Both the position numbers and the translations under genes were made by a program. From Gentiana macrophylla (taxonomy: Eukaryota > Streptophyta > Magnoliopsida > Gentianales > Gentianaceae): a stretch of 64,000 bases of DNA. Position 1 is the first letter of the stretch, and every line of letters begins with the position of its first letter. Under the pieces are notes generated by a model that was not told the DNA's origin, ran no database searches, and saw only the letters and a list, made by a program, of their open reading frames with translations. The DNA is taken from the NCBI GenBank assembly GCA_026214975.1, contig CM047813.1, forward strand, positions 35,621,871 through 35,685,870, written 5' to 3'. Shown piece after piece: positions 46,604 through 58,639 of the stretch.

Positions 46604-46925
46604 ATGAATGTCGTGATCTTAAGGTCGCCGAATCACTATCGGTTTCTTCCCAATTAGGGTTTAGATTAATAACGTTTGGCATTTTTTCCAAGGGACATGT
46701 AATACCGTTTTCGGCATTTTTGTAATGTTACTACATTTTTATAATGTTACTACATTTTTATATGAATATCTGATCTTAAGAGTCTGAAATCACTATATCG
46801 TGTTCCTTTCAAGTAGGGTATAGAAAGAGTAACGTTTTGGCATTTTTATGAATGTGCACGATCTTAAGATCTGTAAATCACTATATCGTGCTTCCTTCCC
46901 CAAGAGGTAGGGTATAAAGCAATGG
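46604..46925. repeat. Three imperfect tandem repeats
   Basis: Units of 80-150 bp begin at about 46606, 46758 and 46848. Each contains a GATCTTAAG box, an AATCACTAT box, a TTCCTTC/TTCTTCC box and a TAGGGT box. Between them AATGTTACTACATTTT is repeated. No coding potential is seen. Confidence 0.75.
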
Positions 46926-48461
46926 AAACACCTCAAACATAGTAACACATAATGTAATGCTTCGTAGAATAACACCAACACGTAGTAATACCAAAGCGTA
47001 TTTAATGTGAAAAAAAAAAAAATTATCATTAAGGGTATTTTTATACATCTTTTTTTTTTTTGTCATTCTCAACCAAATATTATTTTTTTGTCACTCTATT
47101 CTTCATTTAAGATGTAAAGTTGTCGCTTGGTGACCACCACCCGTTATTCGTCTCACCTCCGAAATTAATAAAATTGCTCAGATTAACAACCCAAAAAAAA
47201 AAAAAAAAATTGTTGTCAAAACTATTTGTTTTATTTTACATGCATAATACTTGATGCTGTTTTCAAAATTATTTGAGACAGTTAAATTTTATTTTTTTTC
47301 CTAAATCTTTCCTTATTTATTAGATAGTGAAAGAATTAAAACAATATTATATTAATCATAATATAAAAGTTGTTAGTCATTTTGATATTTAAATTAAAAT
47401 TCTAACTCCTCATCAGTTATTTTATCTAGATCCAACCTTTTATAAAAATAAAAAATAAAAAAAAAAATTGTGATAGATCCAACCTTTAAAAATAAAAATA
47501 AAAAACTGATTGAGCCTTTTAATAAAAAAAATTAATTAAATAAAATTTGTGAGAGATCTTTAGATGCTTGGCCTAATTTATCACCAGAAATCAATGGGGG
47601 ATAACCACCAGAAATTTGGTATCCGTGAACTTTTTCATGCTAAAATCTTTAATCAGCACCAACGTGAATGGTCCCCCTAAGCTAACACACACTCCACATG
47701 ATGCACCTCTCCCCACAAGAATTAAAAAAAACTCACAAACTATACCTGCCTAACTGGTCCGTTTATCTTTATTGTCTAACTTTTATACTAAGCTCTACCA
47801 ATTATTTAATAATCCAAGGCCAGGTGGCTCATATCATCAAAAAGTGAACCAATTTAATTATTAATACTACAAAATTCATAGGGTAATTCTTGTGTGACAC
47901 CTCGTGGCTAAATACAGACCACACAGCTTTATTCTGTATTTAAACTGTATAGTTCTGATCATTTCACCCGTCACTTCACCTCAAATTCTCTCACCATATT
48001 TTCTGAATTCATATACTATTACAAGAAAAAGACAGATGAGGGAAGAACAACCACAGAAAGTGAATTCATCCCGACCAACGTCTGATAATTCAAAACATTC
48101 AAATATCCAAGTCCAGCATTCAAATATCCAAGTCCACAATGAAGTATTTAACAGATATTTTGTTCGAATCTCATAATATATTGACTGTTTTATGTATGAT
48201 TGAGGAAAAAGCAAAAGGGAAATAAATAAAAATCACTTTTTCCAGAAGAAAAAAGCAAGATCAGAAAAGAAGAAAATTTGGAGTTCAAAAAGAATTGACA
48301 AGTTCTCATTTGAATACAAATCTCCATTGCCTATAGTCAAGTAGTAGGATCTGAAAATACCAGAATAATTTCAAAACATCCAGCACATATAATAATTGAT
48401 AATATGAGAATAATAATTGGAAAGTCCTGGACCAGATCCAAGAAAGACACCTAAAAAGCAT
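46926..48461. other. Non-coding AT-rich stretch downstream of the desaturase
   Basis: No gene is seen. A 21-bp tandem duplication (CATTCAAATATCCAAGTCCA, 48096-48116 and 48117-48137) lies about 330 bp beyond the desaturase stop. The last 200 bp presumably hold the desaturase 3' UTR. Confidence 0.5.
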
Positions 48462-49805
48462 TCAGCCATGAGTATTGATAGCTTCCCAGATCAAATTCTT
48501 TGGAGCAGGGTTGGATAGATCACGAGCTTGAAGGGCTGCAGTCCTCAATGTTTCAACGGTTTTCAGATTTGCCTCATAAAAAGTATAGCTTCTATATGGC
48601 AAATTGTGTTTCTTGCAAAGATCTTTGACAATAGGAGCAATCTTCCTGAAATGGCATCTGGGCAATCTTGGAAACAGATGATGCTCAAGCTGAAACTGCA
48701 AACCACCAAAAATCCAATCCATCCAAGAAGAACAGGAGATATCTATGGTGCCGGCCGTCTGTTTTTCGAACCAATCGTTTCCCTTAGGCGGCCCGACATA
48801 AACATTTGCAGCAAAATGGTTGAGACAGAATTGAATATGTTGGAAAGCAGTGACAATAAAACTTGTCAAAATAAAGAGTACCCTCTCTTTCCAGTTGGGT
48901 AGGCAAGAAACTAAGAGAGGAAACCAAGTCCAAAAGATTAGGATACCAAGAATGTTTAAGGCCCTGTCTGGTACTTTTCTTTTTGAGAACAAAAGCAAGA
49001 ATGTTTGAAGATAAAGATTCAATCTTGCCCCTACCGTTACTGGATAAAAGGTAAAATGCTGATAGCCCACAAAAAATCTTGCCAAAGAATCAAAGGTGAG
49101 TTCTTTACCATAGAATCTTGAAGTCAGATTTTGAAAGAATTTTGAGGAAACAGCAAAAACAGGGAGATGTTGAAGATCTGGATCATAATCAAGGCTATTG
49201 ACTGCCACATGATGGGCATTATGTGTCCATTTCCACCAAGCAATGCTAATCCCTGTTAAACAATTTCCTGTCAAGATCTGGGCAAATTTATTTAACCCTT
49301 TTGTAGACATGATTTGATAATGACCAGAATCATGTCCCAAGTAAGTAACCAGCACCCATGAAAGCCCCAACATAGCTCCACAAATCATATGAATTATTAA
49401 GCTTTCCGTGGCCAAAACACCATAGATTGTTAACATAAACAAAACAGCAATAGAGCAAAACGAGTAAATAACACCATGTCCCTTTTTCTCAAAGAGCCCT
49501 GCACTTGCAAATTCAGAAACAAGCCTTCTATAATCTTGGGAAGCCTCAGAAACCTGAAAATCCTTTAAATAAAATCCAGTGAAAAATTTCTCAAGGTATT
49601 TCCAAGCAGTACTAGGATGGAAAGCGATAAAAGCATCGGTTACATCCTGGCCGGCCAAGCTAAGAAGAGGAATTTCACCACCCGGATGAGTTTTAACCCA
49701 ATCGGTGACATTGTAGACCTTCCCATGGACAGATACCCATAGATCACCAGGCTTGTTGTGATTGTTTAATTCCGCAACGGTGATGTATTTCTTGCTATCC
49801 TCCAT
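48462..49805 (-). CDS. SLD: Delta-8 sphingolipid desaturase, cytochrome b5 fusion
   Basis: This enzyme introduces the delta-8 double bond into the long-chain base of ceramides and glucosylceramides in the endoplasmic reticulum membrane. The single-exon frame from ATG 49805 gives 447 residues, the usual size. An N-terminal cytochrome b5 domain has the haem motif HPGG (40-43) and a second haem His (63). Hydrophobic segments follow at about 112-132 and 136-157. The three histidine boxes are HDSGH (158-162), HNAHH (195-199) and QLEHH (372-376). The Q in the third box is diagnostic of front-end desaturases with fused b5. A Met 36 codons upstream is in frame (49913), but family length favours MEDSKKY as the start. 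Delta-6 fatty-acid desaturases share this layout and are the alternative. The gene is intact amid dead transposons and is probably the window's only functional protein gene. Confidence 0.95.
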   Translation of the reverse strand: MEDSKKYITVAELNNHNKPGDLWVSVHGKVYNVTDWVKTHPGGEIPLLSLAGQDVTDAFIAFHPSTAWKYLEKFFTGFYLKDFQVSEASQDYRRLVSEFASAGLFEKKGHGVIYSFCSIAVLFMLTIYGVLATESLIIHMICGAMLGLSWVLVTYLGHDSGHYQIMSTKGLNKFAQILTGNCLTGISIAWWKWTHNAHHVAVNSLDYDPDLQHLPVFAVSSKFFQNLTSRFYGKELTFDSLARFFVGYQHFTFYPVTVGARLNLYLQTFLLLFSKRKVPDRALNILGILIFWTWFPLLVSCLPNWKERVLFILTSFIVTAFQHIQFCLNHFAANVYVGPPKGNDWFEKQTAGTIDISCSSWMDWIFGGLQFQLEHHLFPRLPRCHFRKIAPIVKDLCKKHNLPYRSYTFYEANLKTVETLRTAALQARDLSNPAPKNLIWEAINTHG

Positions 49806-50225
49806 TGATGTGGAAAATGTGAGAGAAACAAAATATTTAGATCTAAGATTCAAAGAAGAGAAGAGGCAATTATAACGGATGGGTCCTCTATAGAGATTAG
49901 AATCAAACCCCACCGAATAAGGGATAATGGGATTCGGTTCGAGTGAATGTGTATGTGATTTTGAACTGCTTTTCGCTGTGAGAAATAATCAAAGAAACTT
50001 GTTTATTTTATTTATGTTCTCTAAAAAGTTTGGGGGGTGAGACGAAAGCATAGAGATATGCGCCTCCTATACATGTCCATCTAATATCATACCTTTATAG
50101 TTTGTTTTTTTATGGATAAATATTAGAATGGGCTTACGCGTCTATTGACTTAGTCACTAAGTAGTATAAAACAAAGAGATATTTGTGAGACGGTAGAAAA
50201 ATATCTAAATTGCCAATTATTCCAT
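49806..50225 (-). promoter_or_regulatory. Upstream region of the desaturase gene
   Basis: The first 108 bp are open in frame with the gene and are probably 5' UTR. A TATA-like AATAAATAAAATAAAC string lies on the minus strand at about 49998-50013, roughly 200 bp before the start codon. The region is bounded on the far side by the 3' end of a LINE at about 50226, so the promoter is confined to about 420 bp unless it uses transposon sequence. Confidence 0.35.
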
Positions 50226-52489
50226 TCTCCTTATTTATTTATTGTCGAAACGAGATATTTTATTAAGAAAATTTAAGAATGTACAAGCTATACAACGCAT
50301 AGGCAAATAAATAAAAATATTTACAGGCATTTGAGGTACTATGTCCATGCTATACGGATTGCTTCAGAAATAAAGACCATCTTTGGAGGTCGATTAATAT
50401 CATTTACATGTATTTCTTGGTTCCTCCGGTATCAAATCCCATGGATAAGCTCACGGTAGAGAAATCTCCAAAACTCAATATTGTCGTGCTTGTACATGTT
50501 CACACTAAGACATTGACTAAGCCATGTAGTTGTATCCGGTTCCGAGATAAATTGAGGTCAACAGTGTTGGCGAATCACATGTTTCCACATATTCTTTACT
50601 TAATGACAGTCGCGTAACGCATGAATTGAGGTATCTAGGGACGTACCACAAACACCACATGTCCCATCTTCAATAATGTGCCGTGAAGACAAGAGGGCTG
50701 CCATGAGGAGGGCATTCTTTTGGGTTTGCCAAAGGAGGTTGCCACGGAGGGGTCCTTTGATCGACCAAATATGCTTACAAACTTCGGTTGAATTTGCAAC
50801 AACACCGAAATCCTGTTAGGTCATGAAATACGCTGACTTTACAGAGAATTTGCCTGTGGAGGTTAGGGTCCAAAAGAAATTTCCTTGGTCGTCGACCCCT
50901 AGTGCATTGCGGATGGAATCAACAATAGTGCAAATGTGACGCCAAATGGGAGAACTGTTTGGTTTAGGTGAAACGAAAGGTGAGCCATATTTTTGTTTTA
51001 AGATTTGCACCCACAGCTTTCCGGACTCAGTTAATAATTGCCACACAAGTTTTGCAAGAAGCGCATTATTCATCCCCTGCGCCGATCGAATGCCAAGGAC
51101 ACCAAGCGATTTAGGCCGACAGATGTCTTTCCAAGCAACTAGATGTAATCCCCTTTTTTCCTCGTCGTGGCCCCAAAAAAAAGATCGAGTCAATTTATCA
51201 AGCTCGTTCGTAATAGAGATCGGTAGACGGGAAGTCTGCATATGATAGTAAGGTGTCGTGGTGATCACCGTTTGCGTTAGAATAGAGCGACCTGTTTTAG
51301 AGAGTGTGGTGGCCTTCCAGAGTTGAAATTTAGACCGGACTTTGTCCACAACACCCTGAAAATCTTCCTTTTTGACGCGGCCATGGTGTAAAGGAACCCC
51401 AAGATACTTTTCAAGGTTGGTGGTATGTGTCATATTGAGTTCTCCTGCATTAGATTCCACATTTTGCACACTTGTATCAAGGGAAGTGTAGAATTTAGAC
51501 TTTGAGGTGCTTATTTTTGCCCAGAAATGCCACAAAAGAGGATAAAATACGGCCTATCTCCCGAGCTTGATCCGTGGTGGCTTCGGCAAAAAGGAGTAAG
51601 TCGTCTGCAAAGAAAAGTTGTGATATTTTAGGGCCACCTCGAGAGACTACAATCAGACTCCACCTGCCTGCATTAATCGATTCGTTAATAAGGCAATTGA
51701 GAGTCTGCATAACAAGAACAAATAGATAAGGTGCAAGTGGGTCGCCCTGTTTCAAGCCACGGCGGGGTCGGAATCCTTGCAGAGGACTACCATTCCAGAG
51801 AATTACCAGGGATGTGCTAGACTGCGAGAACATGATCAGGTCAATGATACTTTCGGTGAACCCTATACTGGTAAGAAGATGTCGGAGAAAAGACCAATTA
51901 ACTCTGGCGCAGGCTTTCTCAAGATCAACTTTGATAACCATAGTGCATTTGCTTCCCGTTTTCCTCCTCATAGTATGCAAGACTTCCTGAGCGACAATAA
52001 TATTATCCGACGTCTGTCTACCGGGAATAAAAGCATTCTAACTACTGTCAATGATTTTATCAATAATCAGCCGCAGACGGTTAGCTATAATTTTTGTAAT
52101 AGATTTGACCGTGACGTTTGCTAAAGCGATGGGTCATAATTACGAAACAACTTCTAGAGGATTTACTTTTGGTATCAACGCAATGAAGGTACGATTCATG
52201 GTGGCAAAGAATCGTTTTTCACGGAAATCTTTAGTAACCCATCTCATAAGAGAAGGCCCAACGGTGTCCCAATTTTGCTGGTAAAAGGCCGGGGGAAAAC
52301 CGTCTGGTCCTAGTGATTTGTATGCCCTCATTTGAAAGATTGCTGCCCGAACTTCTGCATTACTAACCGGTCGATTTAGCAGGCGTTTATCCGTATGATT
52401 TATATGCGGGGCAAAGAGCCCATGCGGATAAGGGAGGACGGGTTCCTCTTCATAAAGAGCAACGAAGAATTGTCGAACCATGTTGCGGA
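50226..52489 (-). pseudogene. LINE ORF2, 3' half (RT, zf-RVT, tail)
   Basis: On the minus strand the RT starts next to the copia LTR with an NIRNMVRQFFVALY stretch and has GPDGFPPAF near 52310. It is broken near 52140, then continues with VDLEKACARVNWSFL near 51910, RGLKQGDPLAPYLF near 51740 and FADDLLLFAEA near 51600. After a frame break near 51510 come ISTSKSKFY and YLGVPLHHGR, and a zf-RVT zinc region near 50810-50600 (CGVCG...HALRDC). The element ends with an AATAAATAAATAA tail at about 50226-50240. The other half lies beyond the copia element at 61984-64000. Confidence 0.92.
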
Positions 52490-54303
52490 TGTTGGAAAGG
52501 TGTCCTAAACCCAATCGGGTCGGACCGGATCCGACCGGGTCGGGTCATTTACAGTCTATTTAGTTCATGTAATAACTTTATTATGATTAATAAAAGCACT
52601 TATGTTATTATATATTGTTTGTCTTCATATTATTTGTTGTATATATATAGTAACGTCCCTAGTATCGATCTGTGATAGAGAAACCATGATAGTGATTATG
52701 GTTGATGAGATCTCTAATCACTATAACAAGGTTGGTACTTAAATGTCTCTAGTCTTACATATTATCAAATGGGACATTGATAGTATAATCGATAGCACGT
52801 ATTGGATGTCTTCTATCTTTTAGAAGATAGGGATAGATCTCGTCTATCGAAGTGTAGAGACACTTGGGTATGCGTGGACGTGTATTAGAGAATGCGTCGT
52901 TAGGCGACCCACATACATTAAGTGTCACACTATGTGGCGGTTGTGTAATTATCCTTTTGACCGAGTCTTCATGGCATCACGGTGTGGATTGTCATGCTTT
53001 GACACTATTGAGATTTCTCCTAACCACGGGCGATCATGCGGTAGTGATTGGGTATGATATTGAAGCATCGCGGAGTATACATGATTGGTCGTCCGGGAAT
53101 CGCGTATCCTATGATTGGGATTGAATATCCGAAATGGCCTTCTTATAAGGAATGTCTAGCTCTCGAGAATCTTTGCAAAGTGGGAGTAAATGTGTTATTC
53201 GAGAGAGCATGATATCCAGTTATAAGATACGATTGTCAATGTATTGACACTCGAGATCTGATCGTATGGATATTATTATAAGCGATAGGATTGTAAGTTA
53301 CACGGTAAATCGCTTCACATGAAAGGTAGTAGTCATTGATTTTGACTCTTCCGATGATTGGGAGTCACGGTGTGTTGCTAGACGCTATCCCGTGATCGTT
53401 AGGTATGAAGGGCATTTTAGTAAATTGCACTTTGTGTCTGCGCCAACATATTCGAAGCCTATCGGGTCACACACATATGAACATCGAGTCGGATTAAAAT
53501 GCGGTTATAGTTGATAACCAAATAAGGAAAGTTTATCTCACAGACTATAAAGGTTATAGTGGTAAATTAATATGGTGGTATTTATTTATTATGAATAAAT
53601 AAAATACAAGATATTAATTATATATAAATTAGATTAATTAAAGAATATTCCGGAAGTCAATCTTTTGGGATATGGGGCGCCACTTTTGAGTGTACAAGAT
53701 ACACTTGGATTGTGCACTTTAATTAATAAGATTACCATAATATTAATACAAGATATTAATTGATTTTGAAAAAATAGATTTATGGTAATAAGATAATTAT
53801 AATCAATATATGATATTGACAAAATAAATTATAATTAAAGAGATAAATCAATCTAGTTGATTTTCCTTATTTTATTAGAAAAAGGTTTTCTTCTCTACTA
53901 CACTACTATTATTGGGCGCCACCTCATACATAAAAGGAAGTGGGTGTCAAGCTCTTTTTATACAACACAATTGCAAGAGTTCATAATTCTTGTGTAAAAT
54001 AGAGAGCTCTCCATAGTGAGTTTTGTGAGGAAGAAAAGGTCGATCTAGCGACCGGAGTTTTTCGATAGCAATCCAAGGAGGATTCCGGCGAGGGGTTCGT
54101 GTGGATTAGCGATAGAGGCCGGACGCGTGGGCGGCTTGCGCGATTGAACTACTCTCCGTTGGCGGTCAAAGCGGCGATCTTGTAGATCATCCAAGGTATA
54201 ACCGTCAAACTACTTAACGTGTTTGTTGCATTAAACGAAGAACGATCTAGAAAAGGAAATCAAATTTTATTTCCATTTGCGTTAAACTAGTGATTTCCTT
54301 ACG
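52490..54303 (+). repeat. 5' LTR of the 9.5-kb copia
   Basis: It is co-linear with 60175-61978, but the two differ by many one- to five-base indels and substitutions. The last base is G in place of A. Short frames within it are not genes. Confidence 0.93.
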
Positions 54304-54304
54304 G

Positions 54305-54316
54305 TGGTATCGGAGC
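54305..54316 (+). other. Primer-binding site TGGTATCGGAGC
   Basis: It matches the initiator tRNA-Met site TGGTATCAGAGC except for A to G at position 8. It lies two bases after the LTR end. Confidence 0.85.
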
Positions 54317-54649
54317 GGACTTCGTGCTTAAGCAATAAGCATAAATTAAATGCGTAGTATTTAATCGATATATGCAAGATTTAAATCACGAAACGTAGAA
54401 AAAAAAAAAAAAAATATAGGGTTCATGGGGGTCGGCCGACTGGCGGCGCCCCCATCCCTCGGCGGCGGCGGCGGCGGCGGCGCGTGGCCTTCGGCTGCTG
54501 TCCGTCGGCTCTCTCTCTTCCAATGGGGAGATCAACCCTTTTCGTTTTGTGATATTTTATTGTGCATAGATATCTCGTTTGTTTAGTTGTGTCGTATACC
54601 AACCAATGGTTCAAATAGTTTGGACCATTTAAAACCATATATATCGTTA

Positions 54650-55025
54650 AGCCTTCCAAATTTTGATTTGGAATAGGCTCAAGCCTTTTCAAATATTTGA
54701 TTTGTAAAAGCTGGCTGGCGCCACTTCAAAAATTTGATTTTGGAAAGTGGCGAGCCTAAACTAAAAAAATTATTTGGCCTTTCCAAATTTTGATTTGGAA
54801 TAGCTGCAAGCCTTTCAAATATTTGATTTGTAAAGGCTGCAGGCTTGCGCCACTTCCAAAATTTGATTTTGGAAAGTGGCGGCTTTAGACTAAAATAATT
54901 TACTTTCCAAATATTTGATTTGGAATAAGCGCAAGCCTTTTCAAATATTTGATTTGTAAAGCGCTAGGCTGCGCCACTCCAAAATTTTGATTTTGGAAAG
55001 TGGCTAAGCTAAATAAATTTAGTTT
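54650..55025. repeat. Three tandem copies of a ~125-bp palindrome-rich unit
   Basis: Units start at about 54651, 54779 and 54902. Each has TTTCCAAATNTTTGATTTGGAA, then CAAATATTTGATTTG, then the pair CGCCACTTC...GAAAGTGGCG. Each unit can therefore form small hairpins. They lie in the leader between the primer site and gag. Confidence 0.85.
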
Positions 55026-56261
55026 TGGAAAGGAAACAAAATAGGAGACCTTACAATTTTAATTTTATATTTTGAATAGTTCAAATTTAATTAAAATTGA
55101 AATCGATTAAAATTAAATGTTAATTTTAATTTTCGATTAAGTCATATAATTAATTAAAAGTTATTTAATTATTTGACATGATAAAATAAAGACGCATGAG
55201 TAGTAGTAGTTAAAAATTAGAATTTAATCTTTTCATAAGATAAAATTGTATGTATTAGATGTGTAGATATAATGTGATTATATGGATGCCGATTGATCGT
55301 GGACTCGACCAAATAGGATAGATGGGAATGTTTTCTTTATGGTGGTTTTTTGAAAAAATTGTCTGAGCCGTTATGAAGAACGTGACCTAGTTTACTTTTT
55401 GCATTTATCCCATTCTCGAGCACCCCGTGTGCGGCGGGTGTAATTATTTATTATGTAACAAGAATGGAGCAAGAAGTTGAAGACCAAGGAGAGATAAAGA
55501 ACCCATTGGCGTCAAAGAATAAAGATCCTATTGGCGGTTGCAGATACTTTAGTTTGTGACCAGCGGTTTCGCTCGGTTTGTATTCGAAACCGCTTTAGAA
55601 AAAAGTCCATGATCATACCGGTTATTTTATGCGCGGAATGTTGTGTATGTTTTACTTTATATGATATCGTAGTAATATGCACATAGTAGATGAGACCATA
55701 ATTAAACCAAATTAATTAAGTGAATTAATTAAAATTATTCCCACGCCAAAAATCGAGCCAAAATTGTCTCCCAATATTATAATGACGGTGAAGAGCCCTT
55801 GTTCGATCCAATCGATCGGCCTCGCGGGAGTTGACCTACCACGGGTATATCGTTATTATTGAGATATGATCGTTCACGAGATCTCATGAATATTGGAGTT
55901 CTGACTCGACCGAATCTTGCGGTGATTGGCCTCGTCGGGACCGTCGATTTTAGAGACAAGGGGTTGGCTATCACATAGAGATGTGAAGCGTCAAAGAGTT
56001 GACTAGTCAACCACTTTGGGAGTCGCGTGCGATGCGATCGGCAAGAGTACCTACCGTCGAAATTATCTCGGTTGATCGGCCTCGCCGGGAATCGAGGTAA
56101 CTAGATGGGATCCCAACCACTAAAGAATTAATTAAATTCTTGAAAGTCAATAGGGAATAGTTGGCTAGTGGGAGTAAAACCTTATAAAATTTTTAAGTGC
56201 AAATTTAGGGTTTTATACATGAGCTTTTACTTAATCTATCTTTATTTATTGTTGTAGAAAA

Positions 56262-57126
56262 TGTCAAACAAATTGAACCTTCGTTTATCATCGAAAACAA
56301 GCTTGACGAAACTAATTTTCTCGATTGGGAAAGAAACCTCAAAATCGTTTTGAGGCACGAGAAGATTGGCTATGTCTTGGACGCGAGGCCCTACCGGAAA
56401 AGCCCGAGAGGGTTCGGCCGCAGATGTTGTTGAGAAGTACAACAAGCAATCGCTACGACAAGATCGATGCTACATGTATCATGCTTGCTTCTATGACACT
56501 GAATCTGAGAAACAAAGATGAGTCTATGGGCGCCTACTCTATCATGGTCCACCTGAAGGAACTTTATGCTTCTCGGTCCTCGCCTTTGAGAGTGCGAGGT
56601 CTCGAAGGCCCTGTTTAGTTGTAAGATGGCATCCGGGATCTTTGTGGGGTCACACGTGCTTAAAATGATCGGGTACATAGAGAGGCTTGGGAAGCTGGGC
56701 CACAAGTTGGAACGAGTTGAGTATTGACTTGATTCTCGCAATCTACTGCGACTCATTCTCACGCTTTGTGATGAACTATCACATGAACAAGATAGATTGC
56801 TCCATGCGGAGTTATTGAACATGTTAAAGATCGCGAGGGCACTTTGTAGGGAAGGAAAGCAAGTGTTCTTTGTCACTTCGAGTAAGGGCAAGGCAAAAGC
56901 CCAGAAAAAGTCCAAGAAGGCGAAGGCAGCACCTAAGCCAACGCCTAAAATAGCAAAAGACAAATCCAAGGATGCTTGCTTCCATTGCGGTGAGACCGGA
57001 CATTGGAGGAGAAACTGCAAGGGCTTCTTGAGTACCAAGAAGAAGCATTCTGATGCTTCGACTTCAGGTATATTTATGATTGAGATCAACATTACTTCTT
57101 CTAAGTCTAACCACTTTGGGTATTAG
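56262..57126 (+). pseudogene. Gag of the 9.5-kb copia
   Basis: It starts at about ATG 56262 (MSNKLNLRLSSKTS-like). It contains FLDWERNLKIVLRHEKIGYV in a broken frame, then a long helical section and a Lys-rich stretch. It ends with the zinc knuckle CFHCGETGHWRRNC at 56980-57021. Several frame changes lie between 56380 and 56800. Confidence 0.8.
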
Positions 57127-57392
57127 ATCTCATGGTTGTGGTTCTCATATTTGTCATGAATATGCGAGGCACTAAGAAGAACTAGAGATCTGAAGAAAGG
57201 AGAGGTGGACCTACGCATTGAAAATGGAGCAAGTGTTCTTCTGCTACCGCCGTAGGAGTTTATTTTCTTTCATTGCCCAGTGGGCTAGTACTAGAACTCA
57301 ATAATCGTTATTTTGTTCCCGCTCTTACGAAGAGCATTATTTCTATTTCTCGCATTAGATGTTGATGGATTTTCTTTTACGTTTGAGAATAA

Positions 57393-58590
57393 ATGTTGTT
57401 CTTTTCACGTGATGGAATCTTTTATGGTACTGGCATACTTAGCAATGGTCTCTACATATTAGATATGAATGTTGACGTACTTAATATAAATAACAAGAAA
57501 GCCAAAACAAATGACTTGAATGAATCCTACTTATGGCATTGTAGACTTGGCCATATAAATAAGAATCGCATTTCCAAACTCCATAAAGATGGAATGTTGG
57601 ATCAATTCGATTACTGAATCGCTTTGATACATGCGAAGCTTGTTTACTTGGCAAGATGACAAAGTCACCTTTTAGTGGCAAAGGGATAAGATCCAATGAA
57701 TTGCTTGAGCTTATACATACTGATGTGTGTGGCCCAATGTCGATTCAAGCCAAAGGAGGATACTCTTATTTTATCACTTTCACTGATGACCATTCTCGCT
57801 ATGGTTATATATACTTAATGAAGTACAAGTCTGAAGCCTTCGAAAAGTTCAAAGAATTCAGAAGCGAAGTGGAGAAACAACTGGGTAAAGAAATCAAAAC
57901 ACTTCGATCCGATCGAGGTGGAGAATACCTAGATGGAGAGTTTCAAAGTTATTTAAAGGAGAATGGGATTCTACCTGAATGGACCCCTCCAGGGGACGCC
58001 TCAAATGAATGGCATTTTTAGAGGAGGAACCGTGCTTTGTTAGACATGGTACGATCCATGATGAGCTACGCAGCTTCTTCCAAAATCGTTTTGAAGTGCG
58101 CTCTAGAAACCGCATCCTATACACTGAACCGAGTTCCATCAAAGACGGTTGAATCCACACCATACGAGGTATGGCATAAGAGGAAACCGAGTCTAGCCTA
58201 TCTTAAACCTTGGGGTTGTCCGACTTATGTGAAGAGGATGATGCCCGATAAATTAGAAGCTAGATCTGACAAATGTCTATTTGTGGGTTATCCTAGAGAA
58301 ACTAGAGGATACCAATTTTACCATCCTGAGGAACAAAAGGTGTTTGTTGCCAGGACTGGCCACTTTCGGAGAAAGAGTTTATTCTGGATAGGGTCCAGTG
58401 GGAGTAAAATTGATCTTAAAGAAATTCGAGAACCACTTACGGATAACAGTCATTTGATGGAAGTAGAGGACTTGCCACACACGGATGTGACACCGGCCTC
58501 TCACCGTGGACACACTAGCACCTCGAAGATCCACCGAGGAACGCATGTGAACTCCTCGAAAGGTATCTGGCGTGTATCTCATGGAAGATG
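57393..58590 (+). pseudogene. GAG-pre-integrase and integrase of the 9.5-kb copia
   Basis: LWHCRLGHINKNRISKL near 57530 and CEACLLGKMTK near 57632 form the HHCC zinc region, split by a frame break at 57617. The integrase core has HTDVCGPM near 57716 and SDRGGEY near 57908, and resumes after 58020 with NRALLDMVRSMM. The catalytic Glu block just before that is garbled at 57985-58030. The integrase C-terminal part reaches about 58380 (CLFVGYPRETRGYQFY). Confidence 0.88.
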
Positions 58591-58639
58591 AGGACCCTAG
58601 AACTTATGAGGAAGTGCTATTAAGGCATGACAAAGAGAA

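Noticed and set aside
48528..48902. Plus-strand open frame of 124 codons
   Set aside because: It is antisense to the desaturase gene and shows no protein-like signature; it is a shadow.
52864..53124. Open frame within the copia LTR, recurring at 60555-60743
   Set aside because: It is LTR sequence. The copies differ by indels that break the frame, so it is not a conserved gene.
54423..54692. Frame with Arg-rich end over GGC repeats
   Set aside because: It lies in the copia leader over a trinucleotide run and has no domain.
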